A stretch of DNA of 64,000 bases from Rhodocyclales bacterium (GTDB taxonomy: Bacteria > Pseudomonadota > Gammaproteobacteria > Burkholderiales > Rhodocyclaceae): contig JACRMV010000006.1 in NCBI GenBank assembly GCA_016235025.1, positions 323,166 through 387,165 of the forward strand, in the 5' to 3' direction. Position numbers and translations under genes: made by a program. Below are positions 26,902 through 36,188 of the stretch, piece by piece. Position 1 is the first letter of the stretch; each line of letters begins with the position of its first letter. Under the pieces are notes generated by a model that searched no databases, had not been told where the DNA came from, and saw only the letters and a list, made by a program, of their open reading frames with translations.

Positions 26902-27952
26902 CGATGTGCAGCCGACGGACCGCCGCCAGATCGGTCAGCTCGCCAAAGTCGGCCATGCCGCGCGCGGTGTCACCCAGCAGCAGCGGCGCCTGATAGAGCA
27001 GCAACTCATCGACGCAGTTCTCGCGCAGCAACGAGCCGTTGAGCTTGCTGCCCGCCTCCACCAGCACCTCGTTGAGGCTGCGACGCCCGAGCTCTTGCAT
27101 CAGTTCCGGCAGATCCACCTTACCCCGGGCACCGGGCAACACGACAATTTCCACACCACGCGCTGCTAGTGCCGCACGGCGTTCGGCATCGTCGATAGCA
27201 CAGGCGATCAGCACATTGCCGCCTTCCAGCACAAGAGCCTCCGGCGGCGTTTCGAGGCGGCTGTCGATCACCACTTTCAGCGGCTGGCGCGACGTTGCCA
27301 CCTCGCGCACCGTCAGTCGCGGGTTATCGTCCTTGACCGTGCCGATGCCGGTCAGCACAGCGCAGGAACGGGCGCGCCAGGCATGGGCATCGCGTCGCGC
27401 ATCGGCGCTCGTAATCCACTGCGAGACACCATTTTTCAATGCCGTCCTGCCATCCAGACTGGCGGCGACTTTCAACCGCAGCCATGGCCGGCCGCGCGTC
27501 ATACGCGAAACGAAGCCGATATTGAGTTCCATCGCCTCGCCTTCCAGCAGACCGCATTCGTTGGGTACACCGGCGGCGGCAAGGCGCGCCAGCCCTTGTC
27601 CTGCCACCTGCGGATTGGGGTCCTGCATCGCGGCCACGACCCGGGTGATGCCTGCGGCGATCAAGGCCTCGGCACATGGCGGAGTACGTCCAAAGTGACT
27701 GCACGGCTCAAGCGTGACGTAGGCCGTTGCGCCCAGCGTAGTACTCGCCGTGTCGCCAGCGCCGACTTTTCCCAGCGCCATGACTTCCGCATGCGGCTCG
27801 CCGGCACGCTCATGCCAGCCTTCGCCGATAATCTTCCCGTCCCTGACGAGGACGCAGCCGACACGCGGATTCGGCGTCGTGGTGTACAGCCCGCGCTGCG
27901 CCAGTTGCAGGGCGCGGGCCATGAAGCCGTGATCGGCCGCGGTGAAGCTCAT
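26843..27952 (-). CDS. ribD: Riboflavin biosynthesis deaminase/reductase RibD
   Basis: This bifunctional enzyme deaminates and then reduces the pyrimidine intermediate of riboflavin synthesis. The N-terminal deaminase has the zinc motif HAEVMAL (near 53-59) and [11 protein letters not shown] (near 83-93). The C-terminal reductase carries [24 protein letters not shown] and [11 protein letters not shown]. The 369 residues match the family. Between the two zinc motifs the protein reads [13 protein letters not shown], encoded by dispersed-repeat copy 6, which is several residues longer than the usual loop. It overlaps nrdR by 4 bp. Confidence 0.95.
   Translation of the reverse strand: MSFTAADHGFMARALQLAQRGLYTTTPNPRVGCVLVRDGKIIGEGWHERAGEPHAEVMALGKVGAGDTASTTLGATAYVTLEPCSHFGRTPPCAEALIAAGITRVVAAMQDPNPQVAGQGLARLAAAGVPNECGLLEGEAMELNIGFVSRMTRGRPWLRLKVAASLDGRTALKNGVSQWITSADARRDAHAWRARSCAVLTGIGTVKDDNPRLTVREVATSRQPLKVVIDSRLETPPEALVLEGGNVLIACAIDDAERRAALAARGVEIVVLPGARGKVDLPELMQELGRRSLNEVLVEAGSKLNGSLLRENCVDELLLYQAPLLLGDTARGMADFGELTDLAAVRRLHIVERRAIGADFFLRARFVRD
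26871..26896 (+). repeat. Dispersed 25-bp repeat, copy 5 (diverged, ribD 3' end)
   Basis: AAAAAGT followed by CGGCGCCGATAGCACGGCG, four changes from the closest core variant. In ribD it encodes RRAIGADFF near the C-terminus. It is the least certain of the copies I list as supported. Confidence 0.5.
27746..27770 (-). repeat. Dispersed 25-bp repeat, copy 6 (inside ribD)
   Basis: On the ribD coding strand this is AAAAGT plus CGGCGCTGGCGACACGGCG, a perfect core variant. It encodes GKVGAGDTA between the two zinc-ligand motifs of the deaminase domain. Confidence 0.9.
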
Positions 27953-28416
27953 GGTTTTGCGCGCTGTGGCTTTTTTACTTCGCGGATGGCGTCGGAAAAC
28001 TCATCCACATCCTCGAAATTGCGATACACCGAGGCGAAGCGGATGTAGGCGATGTTATCGAGCTTTTTCAACTCGCGCATCACCAGCTCGCCGATGCGGT
28101 CGGAAGGCACTTCACGCTGCGCCAACTGCACCAGCTTTTCCTCGATACGGTCGAGCGCGGCATCGATGCTTTCGGTTGTCACCGGACGCTTGCGCAGCGC
28201 CAGCATCATGCTGGCCTTGCACTTCTCGCGTTGGAATTCGGTGCGGCTGCCATTCTTCTTCACCACCTGCGGCAATTGCAGCTCGACGCGCTCATAAGTA
28301 GTAAACCGCTTGTCGCACGCCACACAACGGCGGCGGCGGCGCACCGTGTCGCCGTCCTCGTTCTCGCGTGTCTCGACCACCTGGGTATTCGGGTCACCGC
28401 AGAAGGGGCATTTCAT
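27949..28416 (-). CDS. nrdR: Transcriptional repressor NrdR
   Basis: This is the nucleotide-sensing repressor of ribonucleotide reductase genes. The 155 residues carry an N-terminal zinc ribbon ([15 protein letters not shown] and [15 protein letters not shown]) and an ATP-cone domain (about 49-140, starting [15 protein letters not shown]). Both domains are complete. It sits between glyA and ribD, the common glyA-nrdR-ribD order of Proteobacteria, and overlaps ribD by 4 bp. Confidence 0.97.
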   Translation of the reverse strand: MKCPFCGDPNTQVVETRENEDGDTVRRRRRCVACDKRFTTYERVELQLPQVVKKNGSRTEFQREKCKASMMLALRKRPVTTESIDAALDRIEEKLVQLAQREVPSDRIGELVMRELKKLDNIAYIRFASVYRNFEDVDEFSDAIREVKKPQRAKP

Positions 28417-28455
28417 GGCGCGCTACCGCCGCCATGAAACACGACACAACCCAGG

Positions 28456-29703
28456 CTACGCGCCATAGACCGGAAACTTCGCGCACAGCGCCGCGACTTC
28501 ACCGCGCACACGCTCCAGCGTGGCCGCATCGTTCGGCGCATCGAACACGTCGGCGATCAGGTTGGCCACCTGCTCGGACTCGATCTCGGTGAAGCCACGC
28601 GTAGTCATCGCCGGCGTACCAATACGGATGCCGGAGGTAATAAAGGGTTTTTGCGGATCGTTGGGAATCGCGTTCTTGTTAACCGTGATGTGCGCCATGC
28701 CGAGCAAGGCCTCGGCCTCCTTGCCGGTGATGTGCTTGCTTTGCAGATCGACGAGAAACACATGCGACTCGGTACGCCCGGAAACGATGCGCAAGCCGCG
28801 CGACTTCAGCACCTTCGCCATCACCTGCGCGTTGGCCACGACCTGCTCCTGATAATTGCGGAACTCGCTCGTCATCGCCTCCTTCAGCGCCACGGCCTTG
28901 GCGGCGATCACATGCTCCAGCGGACCGCCTTGCAGCCCGGGGAAAATCGCCGAGTTGATGGCCTTCTCGTGTGCGGCCTTCATCAGGATCAGGCCGCCAC
29001 GCGGGCCACGCAAGGTCTTGTGCGTAGTGCTGGTCACCACGTCGGCATGCGGCACCGGATTCGGATAGCAACCGGCGGCGATCAGGCCGGCGTAGTGTGC
29101 CATATCGACCATGAAAATCGCGCCGACCGCCTTCGCCACCCTGGCGAAGCGCTCGAAATCAATCCGCAGCGCATAGGCCGAGGCGCCGGCGATAATCAGC
29201 TTCGGCTTGTGTTCCTGCGCCAGCCGCTCCATTTCATCATAATCGATGGCTTCGTCGGCATCGAGACCATACGGGATGACGTTGAACCACTTGCCCGACA
29301 TGTTCACCGAGGCGCCATGGGTCAAATGTCCACCCATCGCCAGGTTCATGCCAAGAATCGTATCGCCGGGTTTCAAGAAGGCCATGAACACCGCCTGATT
29401 GGCCTGCGAACCGGAGTTCGGCTGGACGTTGGCGCAATCGGCGCCGAACAATTTCTTCGCCCGGTCGATCGCCAGTTGCTCGACCACGTCGACATGTTCG
29501 CAGCCGCCGTAATAACGTTTGCCGGGGTAGCCCTCGGCATACTTGTTGGTCAGTTGCGACCCCTGCGCTTCGAGCACGGCGCAGGAGACGTAATTCTCGG
29601 AAGCGATCAATTCAATGTGCTCTTCCTGGCGGCGGTTTTCAGCCTGAATCGCGGCCCACAGATCGGCGTCGGTCTTGGCAAGGGTATTTTGTCTGGAAAA
29701 CAT
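28456..29703 (-). CDS. glyA: Serine hydroxymethyltransferase GlyA
   Basis: This PLP enzyme converts serine to glycine and charges tetrahydrofolate with a one-carbon unit. ATG at 29703 gives 415 residues ([12 protein letters not shown]...), close to the family norm; the 14 codons upstream are not conserved. Visible signatures are [13 protein letters not shown], the PLP-lysine motif [13 protein letters not shown], and [13 protein letters not shown]. It heads the glyA-nrdR-ribD group, 39 bp before nrdR. Confidence 0.97.
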   Translation of the reverse strand: MFSRQNTLAKTDADLWAAIQAENRRQEEHIELIASENYVSCAVLEAQGSQLTNKYAEGYPGKRYYGGCEHVDVVEQLAIDRAKKLFGADCANVQPNSGSQANQAVFMAFLKPGDTILGMNLAMGGHLTHGASVNMSGKWFNVIPYGLDADEAIDYDEMERLAQEHKPKLIIAGASAYALRIDFERFARVAKAVGAIFMVDMAHYAGLIAAGCYPNPVPHADVVTSTTHKTLRGPRGGLILMKAAHEKAINSAIFPGLQGGPLEHVIAAKAVALKEAMTSEFRNYQEQVVANAQVMAKVLKSRGLRIVSGRTESHVFLVDLQSKHITGKEAEALLGMAHITVNKNAIPNDPQKPFITSGIRIGTPAMTTRGFTEIESEQVANLIADVFDAPNDAATLERVRGEVAALCAKFPVYGA

Positions 29704-29799
29704 GGCGGTATCCGGTAAGAAGAGGGAAACGGTGCGGGAAAGCAACGCGGCGAATTTTAGCAGGGTGAAACCGGTATTGCGGAAGGATGGCAGGCCGGC

Positions 29800-30450
29800 C
29801 TACACAGCGAACTCGTCGAGCGAGGTGGCCAGGTGCCGCTGATCGGCCCAGTGCAGGATGCGCCAGGCGCCGCCCTCATAGTCCAGCCAGTTGAGTCCGG
29901 CGTTGGGAATCGGGAAGTCGCGCGGCCCCTCCAGTCCGCGGCCGATGGCGACGCGATAGACAATATCGAGCACGCCGCCATGGGTGAAGCCGAGCACGGC
30001 TTCACCCGCGTGGCGCTCGGCGATTTCCGTCAGCCCGGTCATCACGCGGGTGGCGAAGTCGCTCAACGATTCGCCGTTTTCGTAATCGAAATCGATATCG
30101 CGCCGTTGATGCCGGCGATGCACCTGCGGATGCCGCTCGGCCGCCTCGGCTGAAGTGAGCCCTTGATAAACGCCGTAATGCCGTTCGCGCAAAGTCGGCG
30201 CTGGCGAGACGGCGAGACCCGATCCGGCGGTGGCAATTTCGGCCGTGACCCAGGCCCGTGCCAGGGTCGAGCTATACACGGCGACGAAGCGCTGGCCGGC
30301 AAGCCCGTTCCGCACCGCGCGCGCCTGCGCCAGGCCGGCGGCGTTGAGCCCGATATCGAGTTGCCCCTGCAACCGCCGCTCGGTATTCCAGTCGGTTTCG
30401 CCATGACGCACCAGACAGAAGCGACAATTGCGGGTAGGAGTGGCGGTCAT
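29800..30450 (-). CDS. Histidine phosphatase family protein
   Basis: This 216-residue enzyme belongs to the phosphoglycerate-mutase-like branch of the histidine phosphatases. The phosphorylated His is in VRHGETDWN near residues 14-22. Further active-site parts are YSSTLARAWVTAEI, RERHYGVYQGL and the second His in GFTHGGVLDIVYR. The substrate is not clear; alpha-ribazole phosphatase and broad sugar phosphatase relatives are possible. ATG 30450 is preferred over the TTG two codons upstream. Dispersed-repeat copy 7 encodes AVSPAPTL just before the conserved RERHYG. Confidence 0.88.
   Translation of the reverse strand: MTATPTRNCRFCLVRHGETDWNTERRLQGQLDIGLNAAGLAQARAVRNGLAGQRFVAVYSSTLARAWVTAEIATAGSGLAVSPAPTLRERHYGVYQGLTSAEAAERHPQVHRRHQRRDIDFDYENGESLSDFATRVMTGLTEIAERHAGEAVLGFTHGGVLDIVYRVAIGRGLEGPRDFPIPNAGLNWLDYEGGAWRILHWADQRHLATSLDEFAV
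30191..30215 (+). repeat. Dispersed 25-bp repeat, copy 7 (inside the histidine phosphatase gene)
   Basis: AAAGT plus the exact core CGGCGCTGGCGAGACGGCG. The gene reads it in reverse as AVSPAPTL, in the loop before RERHYG. Confidence 0.88.
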
Positions 30451-30536
30451 GGGCAATGGGCTTATTTTGGTCGGAGCGGGTAAATGGATAAACTGCTGCG
30501 CAGCTGCCTCGCAGTTGCCTTGATTTTAACTGCGGC

Positions 30537-31100
30537 ATGGTAAAAACCACCGAACGACGACCGATGCACTTTTTGCTGCGCCTTTCCCGCCTCATCGACA
30601 ACCTCAACCAGCGCATCGGCCACGGCCTGCTCTGGCTGATCCTGCTTGCCGTCCTCGTCAGCGCCGGCAATGCGCTGGTGCGCAAGCTGTTCCAGATCAG
30701 CTCGAACGCCCTGCTGGAAATCCAGTGGTATCTGTTCGCCGCGGTTTTTCTGCTCGGGGCCGGCTATGCCCTGCTGAAGAATTCCCACGTCCGCATCGAC
30801 ATCCTTTCCAGCCGTTTCTCGCCGCGCACCCGCAACTGGATAGATGTGGTCGGCATCGTCCTGTTCCTGATTCCGCTCTGCCTGATGCTGATCGGCATGT
30901 CATGGCCGCTGGTGGCGAATGCCTGGGCCAGCGGCGAAATGTCGCAGAACGCCGGCGGCCTGGTGCGCTGGCCGGCCTGGCTGCTGCTGCCGGCCGGCAT
31001 GGGCTTGTTGCTGCTGCAAGGGCTTTCCGAACTGATCAAGCGCATCGCCTTCCTGCGCGGAGCCGGCGCCGATCCGCTGGCGCAGGGCGACTCGCACTGA
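30537..31100 (+). CDS. dctQ: TRAP transporter small membrane subunit
   Basis: This is the small (DctQ) membrane component of a tripartite ATP-independent periplasmic transporter. The 187 residues have four membrane segments (about 30-50, 63-82, 100-122 and 143-165) and the family phrase EIQWYLFAAVFLLGAGYAL followed by HVRIDIL. ATG 30537 is the first plausible start. It lies 3 bp before the large subunit gene. The sequence style fits the mannitol/chloroaromatic-compound subgroup, but the substrate is unknown. Confidence 0.9.
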   Translation: MVKTTERRPMHFLLRLSRLIDNLNQRIGHGLLWLILLAVLVSAGNALVRKLFQISSNALLEIQWYLFAAVFLLGAGYALLKNSHVRIDILSSRFSPRTRNWIDVVGIVLFLIPLCLMLIGMSWPLVANAWASGEMSQNAGGLVRWPAWLLLPAGMGLLLLQGLSELIKRIAFLRGAGADPLAQGDSH

Positions 31101-31103
31101 ACC

Positions 31104-32813
31104 ATGGAACTCATCGCCAGCAACTTCGTCCCGCTGCTGTTTCTTGGTCTGCTGGCCTTCCTGCTCACCGGTTTTCCGGTGGCCTTCGCGCTCGCCGCCA
31201 CCGGCCTGGGTTTCGGTCTGCTCGGCATCGAACTGGATCTGTTCCATCCGGTGTTGTTCCAGGCCCTGCCGCTGCGGGTGTTCGGCATCATGCAGAACGA
31301 CACCCTGCTGGCGATTCCCTTCTTCACCTTGATGGGCGCGCTGCTGCAAAAAAGCGGCATGGCCGAAGATCTGCTGGAAACCGTTGGCCAGGTGTTCGGC
31401 CCGGTGCGCGGCGGCCTCGCGCTGGCGGTGATTTTCGTCGGCGCGCTGCTCGCCGCGACGACCGGCGTGGTCGCGGCTGCCGTGATCTCGATGGGCCTGA
31501 TTTCGCTGCCGATCATGCTGCGCTACGGCTACAACCGCACTATCGCCACCGGTGTCATCACCGCTTCCGGCACGCTGGCACAGGCCATTCCGCCTTCGCT
31601 GGTACTGATCGTGATGGCCGACCAGCTCGGCCGCTCGGTCGGCGACATGTATGCCGGCGCCATGCTGCCGGGGCTGCTGCTGGTCGCCTTGTACGCCCTG
31701 TTCATCATCGCCATCGCTCTCCTGCGTCCGGCCTGGGTGCCGGCGCTGCCGCCGGAGGCGCGCATCTACCGCGAAGCCGGCGGCGCCAGCGGCCATCGCT
31801 CACTGAGCGTGCTGATGCTCATCGCCGCCAGCGCCGGCGTGCTCTGGTCGCAATTGCACTCGCATCTCGTCGGCCAGTGGCTGGGGCGCAGCGACGCGGC
31901 CCCGGCTGACGAGATTGTGATCTTCTCGCTGGCCGCTGCCACTCTCACCGCCTTGGGCCTCGCGCTGCTCAACCGCGTGCTCGGCCTTGGCCTGTTGTCG
32001 CGGCTTTCGGAGCGCGTCACCTTCGTCCTGATTCCGCCGCTGGTACTGATCTTTCTCGTCCTCGGCACGATCTTTCTCGGCATCGCGACGCCGACCGAAG
32101 GCGGGGCGCTGGGTGCGCTCGGCGCTCTGATCATGGCGCTGGCGAGAAAGCGCCTGAGCACCCCGTTGCTGATCCAGGCGCTGGACAACACGACGCGGCT
32201 GACCGCCTTCGTCATGTTCATCCTGATCGGCTCCACCGTGTTCTCCTTCACCTTCAACGCCGCCGACGGGCAGGCCTGGGTCGGCCACCTGTTCGACAAG
32301 CTGCCCGGCGGCACGCTGGGCTTTTTGCTGGTGGTCAACCTTCTGGTCTTCGTGCTGGGCATGTTCATCGACTTCTTCGAGATCGCCTTCATCGTCGTGC
32401 CGCTATTGGCGCCGATCGCCGACAAGATGGGAATCGACCTGGTCTGGTTCGGCGTGATCCTGGCGATGAACCTGCAAACCTCCTTCCTTACCCCGCCCTT
32501 CGGTTTCGCCCTGTTCTACCTGCGCAGCGTGGCGGCGCGCCACGACACCACCGACCGGATCACCGGCGCGCGCATCCCCGGCGTCACCACGGCGCAGATC
32601 TACAGCGGCTCGGTCGCCTTCATCCTGCTGCAACTGCTGATGGTTGCCGCCCTGATCCGCTGGCCGGCGCTGGTACTCGATCAACTCGATGGCGCCCCGA
32701 AAATCGGCGCCGTGCAGTTGCAAGCGCCCGACAGCAACAGCGAGATCGACGACCCGATGCACGACCTGCTCGAACTCATCCGCCGTGAACAAAACCCTGC
32801 CCCGCAACACTAG
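31104..32813 (+). CDS. dctM: TRAP transporter large membrane subunit
   Basis: This DctM-type subunit is the ion-driven translocator. At 569 residues it is much longer than the common 425-residue DctM. The extra length is an insertion near residues 225-300 (SVLMLIAASAGVLWSQLHSH and further), as in the large mannitol/chloroaromatic branch. About 12-14 membrane segments can be counted. Conserved parts are GFPVAFALA, PFFTLMGALLQKSGMAEDLL, ASGTLAQAIPPSLVLIVMADQ and LNLQTSFLTPPFGFALFYLR-like sequence near 460. The gene follows dctQ by 3 bp and precedes dctP by 10 bp. Confidence 0.92.
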   Translation: MELIASNFVPLLFLGLLAFLLTGFPVAFALAATGLGFGLLGIELDLFHPVLFQALPLRVFGIMQNDTLLAIPFFTLMGALLQKSGMAEDLLETVGQVFGPVRGGLALAVIFVGALLAATTGVVAAAVISMGLISLPIMLRYGYNRTIATGVITASGTLAQAIPPSLVLIVMADQLGRSVGDMYAGAMLPGLLLVALYALFIIAIALLRPAWVPALPPEARIYREAGGASGHRSLSVLMLIAASAGVLWSQLHSHLVGQWLGRSDAAPADEIVIFSLAAATLTALGLALLNRVLGLGLLSRLSERVTFVLIPPLVLIFLVLGTIFLGIATPTEGGALGALGALIMALARKRLSTPLLIQALDNTTRLTAFVMFILIGSTVFSFTFNAADGQAWVGHLFDKLPGGTLGFLLVVNLLVFVLGMFIDFFEIAFIVVPLLAPIADKMGIDLVWFGVILAMNLQTSFLTPPFGFALFYLRSVAARHDTTDRITGARIPGVTTAQIYSGSVAFILLQLLMVAALIRWPALVLDQLDGAPKIGAVQLQAPDSNSEIDDPMHDLLELIRREQNPAPQH

Positions 32814-32823
32814 AGGAGCCGCC

Positions 32824-33924
32824 ATGCAACGCCGCAAATTTCTCACTCACGCCGGATTAGGTGGCATTGGCGGCATTCTCGCCAGCGGCGCCGCGCCGGC
32901 GGTACACGCCCAGCAGCAACCGGCGATACGCTGGCGCCTGGCTTCGAGCTTTCCAAAAACGCTGGATACCATTTACGGCGCTGCCGAAGTGTTCGCCAAG
33001 AAAGTGGCCGAGGCGAGCAATGGCCGCTTCATCATCAGCGTCCACTCCGCCGGCGAACTGGTGCCGCCGCTGGGCGTGGTCGACGCCGTGCAGCAAGGCA
33101 CTGTCGAATGCACGCACACCTCGCCCTATTATTTCTTCGGCAAGGACGATACCTTTGCCATTGACTGCGCCATTCCCTTCGGCCTCAACTCGCGCCAGAT
33201 GAGCGCGTGGACTTATGAAGGCAATGGCCGGAAGCTGTTCCGCGAGTTCTACCGCCCCTACAACATCGTCAATTTTGCGATGGGCAATACCGGCGCCCAG
33301 ATGGGCGGCTGGTACCGGCATGAAATCAAGACGCTGGCCGATCTCAAGGGACTCAAAATCCGCATCGGCGGCTTCTCCGGCAAGGTCTTCGCCGCGCTCG
33401 GCGCCGTGCCGCAAAACATTCCCGGCGGCGAAATCTATCAGGCACTGGAAAAAGGCACCATCGACGCCACCGAATGGGTCGGCCCTTACGACGACGAAAA
33501 GTTCGGCTTCCACAAGGTCACCCGGCATTACTACTACCCCGGCTGGTGGGAAGGCGGTCCGCAGCTCGCGCTCTACGTCAATGCCAAGGCCTGGGAACAA
33601 CTCCCGGCCGACTACAAGGCCATCCTCGAAGCGGCGGCCTCGCATGCCCATGTGCACATGCAGGCACGCTACGACGTGGTCAATCCGCCGGCCTTGAAAC
33701 GCCTGGTGGCGCAGGGCACGCAAGTGCATCGCTTCACCCCGGAAATCATGAAGGCCGCCTACGACGCCGCGATGCTGCTCTACAGCGATCTATCCGCCAA
33801 AAACCCGGCCTGGCGAAAAATCTACGCCGACTACGCCGCCTTCCGCGACGAACAGGTTTTATGGGCCCGCTTTGCCGAGGCGAGCTTTGATCAGTTCATG
33901 CAAACGGGGCGTAATAAGCGCTGA
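32824..33924 (+). CDS. dctP: TRAP transporter substrate-binding protein (Tat signal)
   Basis: This is the periplasmic binding protein of the TRAP system. ATG 32824 gives 366 residues beginning with a twin-arginine signal (MQRRKFLTHAGLGGIG...) cleaved after AVHA. The mature protein contains ASSFPKTLDTIYG, LADLKGLKIRIGGF and the family helix TIDATEWVGPYDDEKFGF, which suit the mannitol/chloroaromatic-type binding proteins that recognise organic acids; the ligand is unknown. The long open frame upstream is inside dctM and was trimmed. A repeat copy ends its transcription unit (33939-33963). Confidence 0.93.
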   Translation: MQRRKFLTHAGLGGIGGILASGAAPAVHAQQQPAIRWRLASSFPKTLDTIYGAAEVFAKKVAEASNGRFIISVHSAGELVPPLGVVDAVQQGTVECTHTSPYYFFGKDDTFAIDCAIPFGLNSRQMSAWTYEGNGRKLFREFYRPYNIVNFAMGNTGAQMGGWYRHEIKTLADLKGLKIRIGGFSGKVFAALGAVPQNIPGGEIYQALEKGTIDATEWVGPYDDEKFGFHKVTRHYYYPGWWEGGPQLALYVNAKAWEQLPADYKAILEAAASHAHVHMQARYDVVNPPALKRLVAQGTQVHRFTPEIMKAAYDAAMLLYSDLSAKNPAWRKIYADYAAFRDEQVLWARFAEASFDQFMQTGRNKR

Positions 33925-33938
33925 GTTGGCAACGCGTT

Positions 33939-33963
33939 CGCCGTGTCGCCAGCGCCGACTTTT
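33939..33963 (-). repeat. Dispersed 25-bp repeat, copy 8 (between convergent genes)
   Basis: Perfect core CGGCGCTGGCGACACGGCG with an AAAAGT lead on the minus strand, starting at the TAA stop codon of the VIT-type gene. On the plus strand it reads GTCG-loop-CGACTTTT, 15 bp after the dctP stop, so it could end dctP transcription. Confidence 0.9.
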
Positions 33964-34654
33964 AACCAGTGGCTACCCCAAACAGCGCGCCAACTCCAGC
34001 CGTCAATGCCATTGCCAGGGCACCCCAAAAAGTAACGCGCGTAACAGATGCAATCATGGGGGAACCCCCGGCACGCGCAGCCAGAAAACCCAACAGTCCG
34101 AGAAAAACGAGTGAGCTGACCGAGACACCCCACATAAGTGCGGAAACCGGAAACAGGAGAACCATCAGAAGAGGGAAAACGGCGCCCAGCGCAAACGTCC
34201 CCGCCGAAGCCAGTGCGGCTTGCACTGGTCGCGCAGCCAATGTATCGGATATACCCAGCTCATCACGTCCATGCGCGCCAAGTGCGTCATGCTCCGTCAA
34301 TCGGGAAGCAACCTTCGCGGCCAATTTCGCATCCAGTCCACGTTTAACGTAGATAGCCGTCAGTTCTGCATGTTCCTGCACTGGATTCGCAGCCAGCTCC
34401 TTGCTTTCCCGATCCAAATCGGCACGCTCTGTATCTGCTTGTGAACTGACGGACACATACTCGCCAGCAGCCATTGACATGGCGCCGGCGACAAGGCCGG
34501 CAGCGGCCGTAACCAAAATACTCTGCGCACTCGCGTCTGCCGCCGCGACGCCCAGAATGAGGCTGGCAGTGGAAACAATACCGTCGTTTGCGCCAAGGAC
34601 AGCGGCACGAAGCCAGCCGGTGCGATGCGTTCTGTGGTTTTCACGGTGTCTCAT
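33962..34654 (-). CDS. VIT1/CCC1-family iron/manganese transporter
   Basis: This 230-residue membrane protein belongs to the vacuolar iron transporter family, which moves Fe2+ or Mn2+. ATG 34654 starts MRHRENHRTHRTGWLRAAVLG; the longer frame upstream lacks similarity. Characteristic segments are GANDGIVSTASLILGVAAA, AGAMSMAAGEYVSVSSQ and the acidic metal-binding cytoplasmic helix (DLDRESKELAANPVQEHAELTAIYVKRG in part). Five membrane helices can be counted. It is convergent with dctP and its stop codon overlaps the repeat. Confidence 0.9.
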   Translation of the reverse strand: MRHRENHRTHRTGWLRAAVLGANDGIVSTASLILGVAAADASAQSILVTAAAGLVAGAMSMAAGEYVSVSSQADTERADLDRESKELAANPVQEHAELTAIYVKRGLDAKLAAKVASRLTEHDALGAHGRDELGISDTLAARPVQAALASAGTFALGAVFPLLMVLLFPVSALMWGVSVSSLVFLGLLGFLAARAGGSPMIASVTRVTFWGALAMALTAGVGALFGVATG

Positions 34655-34813
34655 AGCGGCTGCTCGATAATGGAGAGTACATTGCGACGCCTGCCAGTCA
34701 TTCAACAAGCCGATAAGCGACAACGTGGCCTCTCATTGCACAGAGAGGCAATCCGCAATTGCCCTGACGGAGAAATACTTCGCCACCCAGCGCATCGGTA
34801 GTGCATCTGAAGC

Positions 34814-36151
34814 TCAACTCCCCGCAATCGTCATCCGCTCGACCAAAATCGAGCCGACGTGTTTGCCGCCGCGCGGGTCGATGTCCTTGCCGATCGCGGC
34901 GATGCCGGCGAACATCTGGCGCAGGTTGCCGGCGATGGTGATTTCCTCTACCGGATAGGCGATCTTGCCATTCTCGACCCAGTAGCCCGCTGCACCGCGC
35001 GAGTAATCGCCGGTGACGTAATTCACGCCCTGTCCCATCAGCTCGGTGACCAGCAGCCCGGTTCCCATCTCGCGCAGCAGTCCTTCGAGATCATGCCGCC
35101 CCGGCTTCACCAGCAGGTTGTGCGCACCGCCGGCATTGCCGGTGCTTTGCATGCCCAGCTTGCGCGCCGTGTAGGTGGACAGAAGATAGCCCTGCACCAC
35201 GCCGTCCTGCACCAGTTCGCGGTCGTGCGTCGCGACGCCGTCGTTATCGAAGGCGGATGAAGCAACACCGCCCTTGAGGTGCGGCCGCTCGCTGATCTGG
35301 ACGAACCCGGGGAAGATTTTCTGCCCGAGGCTGCCCTGCAGAAACGAGGTCTTGCGGTACAGCGCGCCGCCGGAAATGGCATGGGTGAAATTGCCGATCA
35401 GGCCGGTCGCCAGCGGCGCTTCGAAAATCACCGGGCACTTGCGGGTGGACAGCTTGCGCGCGCCCAGCCGCGAGAGTGCGCGCCGCGCGGCATAGTCGCC
35501 GATCGCCTCGGCGGCTGAAAAAGTCGCCGCATCGCGCCCCGAGGCATACCAGTCGTCGCGCTGCATCTCGTCACCCTCGCCGACAATCACGGAACAGGCG
35601 AGATAGTGCCGCGAACTGGCGAAGCCATCCATGAAACCCAGGCTGTTGGCGAAAATAAACTGCGACTGATGGGCCGAAACCGTGGCGCCTTCCGAGTTCG
35701 TCACCTGCGGACTGACGTCGAACGCCGCCTGCTCGCAGCGCCGCGCCAGATCGATGGCATCGCCGACGGCAATCTCCCAGGGATGAAACAGATCGAGATC
35801 GATCGACTCCCGTGCCAGCAATTCCGCGTCCGGCAGGCCGGCGCATGCGTCCTCGGCAGTGAAGCGGGCGATCGACAGCGCCGCCTCGACGGTCGCCTCC
35901 AGTGCCGCCGGCGAAAAATCGGAGCTGCTGGCGTGGCCCTTGCGCTGACCAAGATAGACCGTGACGCCAAGCCCCTTGTCGCGGTTGTATTCGATGGTAT
36001 CGACCGCCTGCAGACGCACGCTTACCGACTGCCCCAGTCCTTCCGAAACATCGACTTCGCACGCCGTCGCGCCTTTTTTTGCGGCATGGTCGAGTACACG
36101 TTGCGCCAGCGTGCGCAGCGCCTCCTGGGAAAAGCTGAATCCGTGGGACAT
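34814..36151 (-). CDS. pmbA: Metalloprotease subunit PmbA (TldE)
   Basis: This is the PmbA/TldE partner of the TldD protease, which forms a heterodimer that degrades or matures small peptides such as microcins and the CcdA antitoxin. ATG 36151 (MSHGFSFSQEALRTL) gives 445 residues, the normal length. Family phrases include IEYNRDKGLGVTVYLGQRKG, SGGALYRKTSFLQGSLGQ, and the C-terminal NYVTGDYSRGAAGYWVENG with PVEEITIAGNL. The HExxH-type zinc motif belongs to TldD and is not expected here. The gene is divergent from yjgA with a 37-bp gap. Confidence 0.96.
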   Translation of the reverse strand: MSHGFSFSQEALRTLAQRVLDHAAKKGATACEVDVSEGLGQSVSVRLQAVDTIEYNRDKGLGVTVYLGQRKGHASSSDFSPAALEATVEAALSIARFTAEDACAGLPDAELLARESIDLDLFHPWEIAVGDAIDLARRCEQAAFDVSPQVTNSEGATVSAHQSQFIFANSLGFMDGFASSRHYLACSVIVGEGDEMQRDDWYASGRDAATFSAAEAIGDYAARRALSRLGARKLSTRKCPVIFEAPLATGLIGNFTHAISGGALYRKTSFLQGSLGQKIFPGFVQISERPHLKGGVASSAFDNDGVATHDRELVQDGVVQGYLLSTYTARKLGMQSTGNAGGAHNLLVKPGRHDLEGLLREMGTGLLVTELMGQGVNYVTGDYSRGAAGYWVENGKIAYPVEEITIAGNLRQMFAGIAAIGKDIDPRGGKHVGSILVERMTIAGS

Positions 36152-36188
36152 GGGAAACCCTTGCAGTGACGAAGCTATAATCATAGCC

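Noticed and set aside
28651..29718. A 355-codon plus-strand frame over glyA.
   Set aside because: It is the antisense shadow of a highly conserved gene, with no family features.
32134..32152. TGGCGCTGGCGAGAAAGCG in dctM, three mismatches from the repeat core.
   Set aside because: It lacks the AAAGT lead, and the encoded MALARKRL is ordinary DctM sequence. It shows that three-mismatch hits can occur by chance here.
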